From Peptoniphilaceae bacterium (GTDB lineage Bacteria; Bacillota; Clostridia; Tissierellales; Peptoniphilaceae), in assembly GCA_022779285.1 (NCBI GenBank), contig JALFST010000011.1, forward strand, positions 1 to 45,487: a stretch of DNA of 45,487 nt, written 5' to 3'. A program made the translations under genes and the position numbers. Shown in pieces: positions 43,701 to 45,487 of this stretch (positions within the stretch are counted from its first letter, which is position 1; each line of letters starts with the position of its first letter). The notes below the pieces were generated by a model. The model made no database searches and was not told where the DNA came from. It was given only the letters and a program-made list of their open reading frames with translations.

Positions 43701-44473
43701 CGATTCCGTTCGGCACAATGATTACCGTTCAGGACGGCGATGTGATCAAGAAGGGCGCGCGCTTGACAGAAGGTTCACTGAATCCTCATGACATTCTGGA
43801 GGTGCTCGGACCCAAGGCAGTACAGGAATATATCACGCGCGAGGTACAGAAGGTATATCGTCTCCAGGGCGTAGATATCGATGATCGTCATATCGAGATC
43901 ATTATCAAGCAAATGCTGCAGCGCGTGAAAATCACCGAGTCCGGCGATTCGCGCTTCCTGCCCGGACAGCTCATCAATCACCGGGTTGTCGAACTGGAAA
44001 ATTCTCGTCTGGAAAAAGAAGGGAAAGCACCGGCCGGTTATGAATATCTCATTTTGGGAATCACAAAGGCATCGATCGCTTCCGAATCTTTCCTTTCGGC
44101 GGCATCCTTCCAGGAAACGACGCGCGTTCTTACCGATGCCTCCATCAAGGGCAAAACGGATCATCTCCGCGGCCTGAAGGAGAATATTATTATCGGTAAG
44201 CTCATTCCGGCAGGCACAGGCATGAAGGTCTATGCGAACTCCGAGATCGACTATGACGGCATGGAAAAAGATCTCGCCCGTATTCAGGGCCTCAATGCAG
44301 CAGCTTCTGAAGAAACTGTATGGAATGAAGACCGGGAAAATGCAGAACTCATGTCTGCCGCGCCGAATGGCGCAGAGGTGGAAAAAGAGGATCCTGCTTC
44401 CGGGCTGGAAAGTGTCGAGGAGCTTGACGAATCTCTGCAGGGTGAGTCAATGCTCGGAGACGATGTAGAATAA
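40778..44473 (+). CDS. rpoC: RNA polymerase beta' subunit (1231 aa)
   Basis: A TTG at 40778 with AGAGGAG seven bases upstream is the likely start ([17 protein letters not shown]); the frame is open upstream through rpoB but that is spurious. The N-terminal zinc site C-x-C...C-x2-C lies around residues 60-80, the catalytic loop NADFDGD is at 449-455, and the second zinc site is DCGTD...[11 protein letters not shown] near 790-870. The trigger-loop/bridge-helix region and [20 protein letters not shown] are intact. The C-terminal 60 residues are acidic. It forms the core enzyme with RpoB; the terminator following it ends the unit. Confidence 0.98.
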   Translation: MIQTNTFDAIKIQIASPEKIRSWSHGEVKKPETINYRTLKPEKDGLFCEKIFGPTKDWECSCGKYKRIRYKGVVCEKCGVEVTKSKVRRERMGHIELATPVSHIWYFKGIPSRMGLLLDMSPKALEMILYFANYVVLDPGEARGVLFEKQLLTESEYNDYRDEYGDGFEAGMGAEAIQELLRRVDLLTEQKNLQEELEFATGQKRVRCLRRLEVVEAFLRSGNKPEWMCMTVLPVMPPDLRPMVQLEGGRFATSDLNDLYRRVINRNNRLKRLLDIGAPDIIVRNEKRMLQEAVDALIDNGRRGKPVTGASNRPLKSLSDLLKGKSGRFRQNLLGKRVDYSGRSVIVVGPSLKFYQCGLPKDMALELFKPFVMLELVQQGLAHNIKNAKKMVERKNEYVWGPLEKVIKDHPVLLNRAPTLHRLGIQAFEPVLVEGKAIKLHPLVCTPYNADFDGDQMAVHVPLSSEAQTEARLLMLSTNNLLAPKDGKPINTPTQDMVLGSYYLTTEPKDKEPKHYFVDIDEMMKALANHYVTLHTQVSVRVRLNEEDRGKDVVSTVGRFIFNREVPQDLGYVDRKADPYALEIDSLVDKKMLGDILDRSFRKHGNIRTARLMDYIKALGFKYSTIGALSVSMNDVQIPKEKAEILHEADLELEENERMARRGQLSENERYQNVIDIWTQATEAVERSIFNNLSPTNSIAIMANSGARGSVKQIRQLAGMRGLMQTATGETIEIPVRANFREGLSVQEFFISTHGSRKGLSDTALRTADSGYLTRRLVDVSQDVIVTEEDCGTDRYITVSDIKEGNELIENLESRIIGRTSFDDILNPQTGELIVRRNDMITERIAREIVDSGITEVKVRSVLQCNTTHGVCAKCYGRNLATGKSVNIGEAVGIIAAQSIGEPGTQLTMRTFHSGGVAGIGITSGLPRVEELFEARKPKGLATITKNAGTVSIQDNKKRKDVIVTSEDGHQETYAIPFGTMITVQDGDVIKKGARLTEGSLNPHDILEVLGPKAVQEYITREVQKVYRLQGVDIDDRHIEIIIKQMLQRVKITESGDSRFLPGQLINHRVVELENSRLEKEGKAPAGYEYLILGITKASIASESFLSAASFQETTRVLTDASIKGKTDHLRGLKENIIIGKLIPAGTGMKVYANSEIDYDGMEKDLARIQGLNAAASEETVWNEDRENAELMSAAPNGAEVEKEDPASGLESVEELDESLQGESMLGDDVE

Positions 44474-44500
44474 CAGGAAAACACAAAAAAAGAACCGCTG

Positions 44501-44550
44501 ACCGGTCTCCGCATCAGATCTGAAAATCCGATGTGGAGACCGGTATTTTT
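44501..44550 (+). terminator. Terminator after rpoC
   Basis: ACCGGTCTCCGCATC (44501-44515) pairs with GATGTGGAGACCGGT (44530-44544) with one wobble, followed by ATTTTT. Flanking AGAACCG (44491) and CGGTTCT (44551) extend the pairing. Confidence 0.93.
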
Positions 44551-44581
44551 CGGTTCTATTATCGATATCATTGATGGTTTT

Positions 44582-45238
44582 TTATTGAGCGGAATCCGGC
44601 AAAGGAGCGGAATGCCTTTGTTTCCATATCCACTGCGTCAGACCGAAGGTGATCAGCGCATGAAGAAATCCGGTGGGAATATCCAAAAAGACATGCTGTT
44701 TTACGAGTACGGTAGATATCGCCACCAGAAACATCAATACAATCGTTGTGAAGCGTACGCTTTTGCGGTATGGCAGCATCCAAAAATATATGGAGCAGAT
44801 TGTCATATTGCAGACGTGTAAAGAGGGTGCGCCGCAAAAAGCATTATCTACTGTATAGGTTAATCGGATAAAGTTGGAGAAGAAATCATTCCCCAATCGA
44901 TTGATGTCGTAGCGGGGAACCTCGGTTTGGAAAAAATAAAATATAAGATAGGCGGCAAGCTGGGCCATAAATAAATTGAAAATAAATTGTCTTGCCGAGA
45001 TGATTCGGTGTCGGATTAAAAGGAGGCCGGTGAGTCCGATAAGAGGCATATAAAGCTGATAGATCAATATCATTTCTTTAATGAAGGGAATCTGATCATC
45101 GAAAGCAATTTTTAAAGACCGTACCGTTCCAAAGGGACGGTTTATCATTTCAAAAGTAACAGCAGCAAAAATGATAAAGACAAAAAGCCAGATGGTTTCT
45201 TTCGAATGCTTTTTCAATGTTTGATAAAAAATTTTCAT
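44582..45238 (-). CDS. PAP2-like membrane phosphatase (218 aa)
   Basis: ATG at 45238 follows GGAGGAAAA on the minus strand. Six hydrophobic segments are seen. The phosphatase motifs are present in the second half: DNAFCGAPSLHVCNM with the PSxxH-type His, and VLVKQHVFLDIPTGFLHA with the catalytic His and Asp. The first KxxxxxxRP motif is only loosely matched in the region around RHRIISARQF. The KQH-type third motif occurs in a group of Bacillota PAP2 proteins related to inositol-phosphoceramide-synthase-like enzymes, so a lipid headgroup or undecaprenyl-related role is possible. It is convergent with rpoC and has no partner in the window. Confidence 0.8.
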   Translation of the reverse strand: MKIFYQTLKKHSKETIWLFVFIIFAAVTFEMINRPFGTVRSLKIAFDDQIPFIKEMILIYQLYMPLIGLTGLLLIRHRIISARQFIFNLFMAQLAAYLIFYFFQTEVPRYDINRLGNDFFSNFIRLTYTVDNAFCGAPSLHVCNMTICSIYFWMLPYRKSVRFTTIVLMFLVAISTVLVKQHVFLDIPTGFLHALITFGLTQWIWKQRHSAPLPDSAQ

Positions 45239-45351
45239 TTTTCCTCCGATCTATACGGTAATAGAGTATAAACGAACAGATATCGAAAGTATATAAAAAA
45301 TTTTTGTGTTTTTTGTAGAGGCGGAAATCCCGTAAGCCCGTATTGCCAAGC

Positions 45352-45404
45352 GTCAGCGATTTTGTCACTTTTTCCCCCTTGTTTCTGTCAGCGATTTTGT
45401 CACT
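45352..45404. repeat. Two 18-bp direct repeats, possible end of a mobile element
   Basis: GTCAGCGATTTTGTCACT is present at 45352-45369 and 45387-45404, 35 bases apart and identical. Multiple terminal repeats of about this size, starting with TG(T)CA, are typical of the ends of IS21-type elements. The rest of the element would lie beyond the window; no transposase is visible. The identification is tentative. Confidence 0.5.
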
Positions 45405-45410
45405 CTTGGT

Positions 45411-45487
45411 CTGTCCCGGGGCTCTGCTCCGAACCCCGTCCAGCCGGAGGCAGGCAGCCCCTTTGGGCTGCCCCTCAACCAGGATTT
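45411..45487. other. GC-rich palindromic segment at the right edge
   Basis: Base composition rises sharply after 45410. It includes GGCAGCCC (45453-45460) / GGGCTGCC (45465-45472), a perfect 8-bp stem with a four-base loop, and GGGG...CCCC pairs in GGGGCTCTGCTCCGAACCCC (45418-45437). No reading frame is supported. Similar GC-rich elements are scattered in clostridial genomes and may belong to the mobile element or to a repeat family. Confidence 0.5.

Noticed and set aside
1-45487. tRNA genes, CRISPR arrays and common riboswitches
   Set aside because: No cloverleaf, regularly spaced repeat array or recognisable riboswitch core was found by eye; a covariance-model scan would be needed to exclude weak ones.

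Overview
The window reads as chromosome from a low-to-mid GC Gram-positive anaerobe, most likely a member of the Clostridia (Bacillota). Reasons seen in the sequence: strong GGAGG-type ribosome binding sites, several TTG and GTG starts (rpoC, ileS, a TetR gene, an M20 peptidase), many intrinsic terminators, small families typical of Clostridia (a TIGR03905/TSCPD protein and a DUF3787-like protein), an oxygen-sensitive type L-cysteine desulfidase, and a type 2 isoleucyl-tRNA synthetase. No tRNA, rRNA, CRISPR array or complete mobile element was seen. The genus cannot be fixed from this sequence alone.

Left part (1-8350): the 3' end of a MalY/PatB-type C-S lyase, a GNAT-like gene, a small XRE-regulator module (HTH protein, PH-like protein, coiled-coil protein) with three TAGTAC boxes in its promoter, a convergent XRE membrane protein, then a GntR/FCD regulator followed by L-cysteine desulfidase, an AbgT-family transporter and a 4-Cys TSCPD protein. 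The last four look like one thiol/amino-acid catabolic locus.

Sugar and stress part (8350-20080): a CPA2 cation/proton antiporter with its TetR regulator and a clean TTGACC/GGTCAA operator; RidA; the fructose regulon fruR-fruK-fruA; an ECF-type sigma factor overlapping a single-span DUF4367-like protein, followed by two paralogous membrane-anchored thioredoxin-like proteins, one of which has lost its CxxC; an M20 deacylase/peptidase; a four-helix phage-holin-IV-like membrane protein; and a ribokinase-family kinase.

Middle (20080-26700): a decayed ABC exporter with one nonsense codon and about five frameshifts, a 59-residue DUF3787-like protein, YbaK/EbsC deacylase, a nitroreductase, and on the minus strand a tightly overlapped trio acyltransferase/SGNH - MORN protein - chorismate mutase.

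Right part (26700-45487), mostly core genes: comEC, convergent rodA (its terminator lies inside the comEC coding sequence), nth, a BaiN/HI0933-type flavoprotein, a COG4091-type dehydrogenase with SAF domain, ileS (type 2, GxHH signature), rpoB-rpoC behind two promoters and a pair of short hairpins, and a PAP2-like membrane phosphatase. The last ~140 bases change character: two 18-bp direct repeats and GC-rich palindromes that look like the beginning of a mobile or repetitive element continuing past the window.
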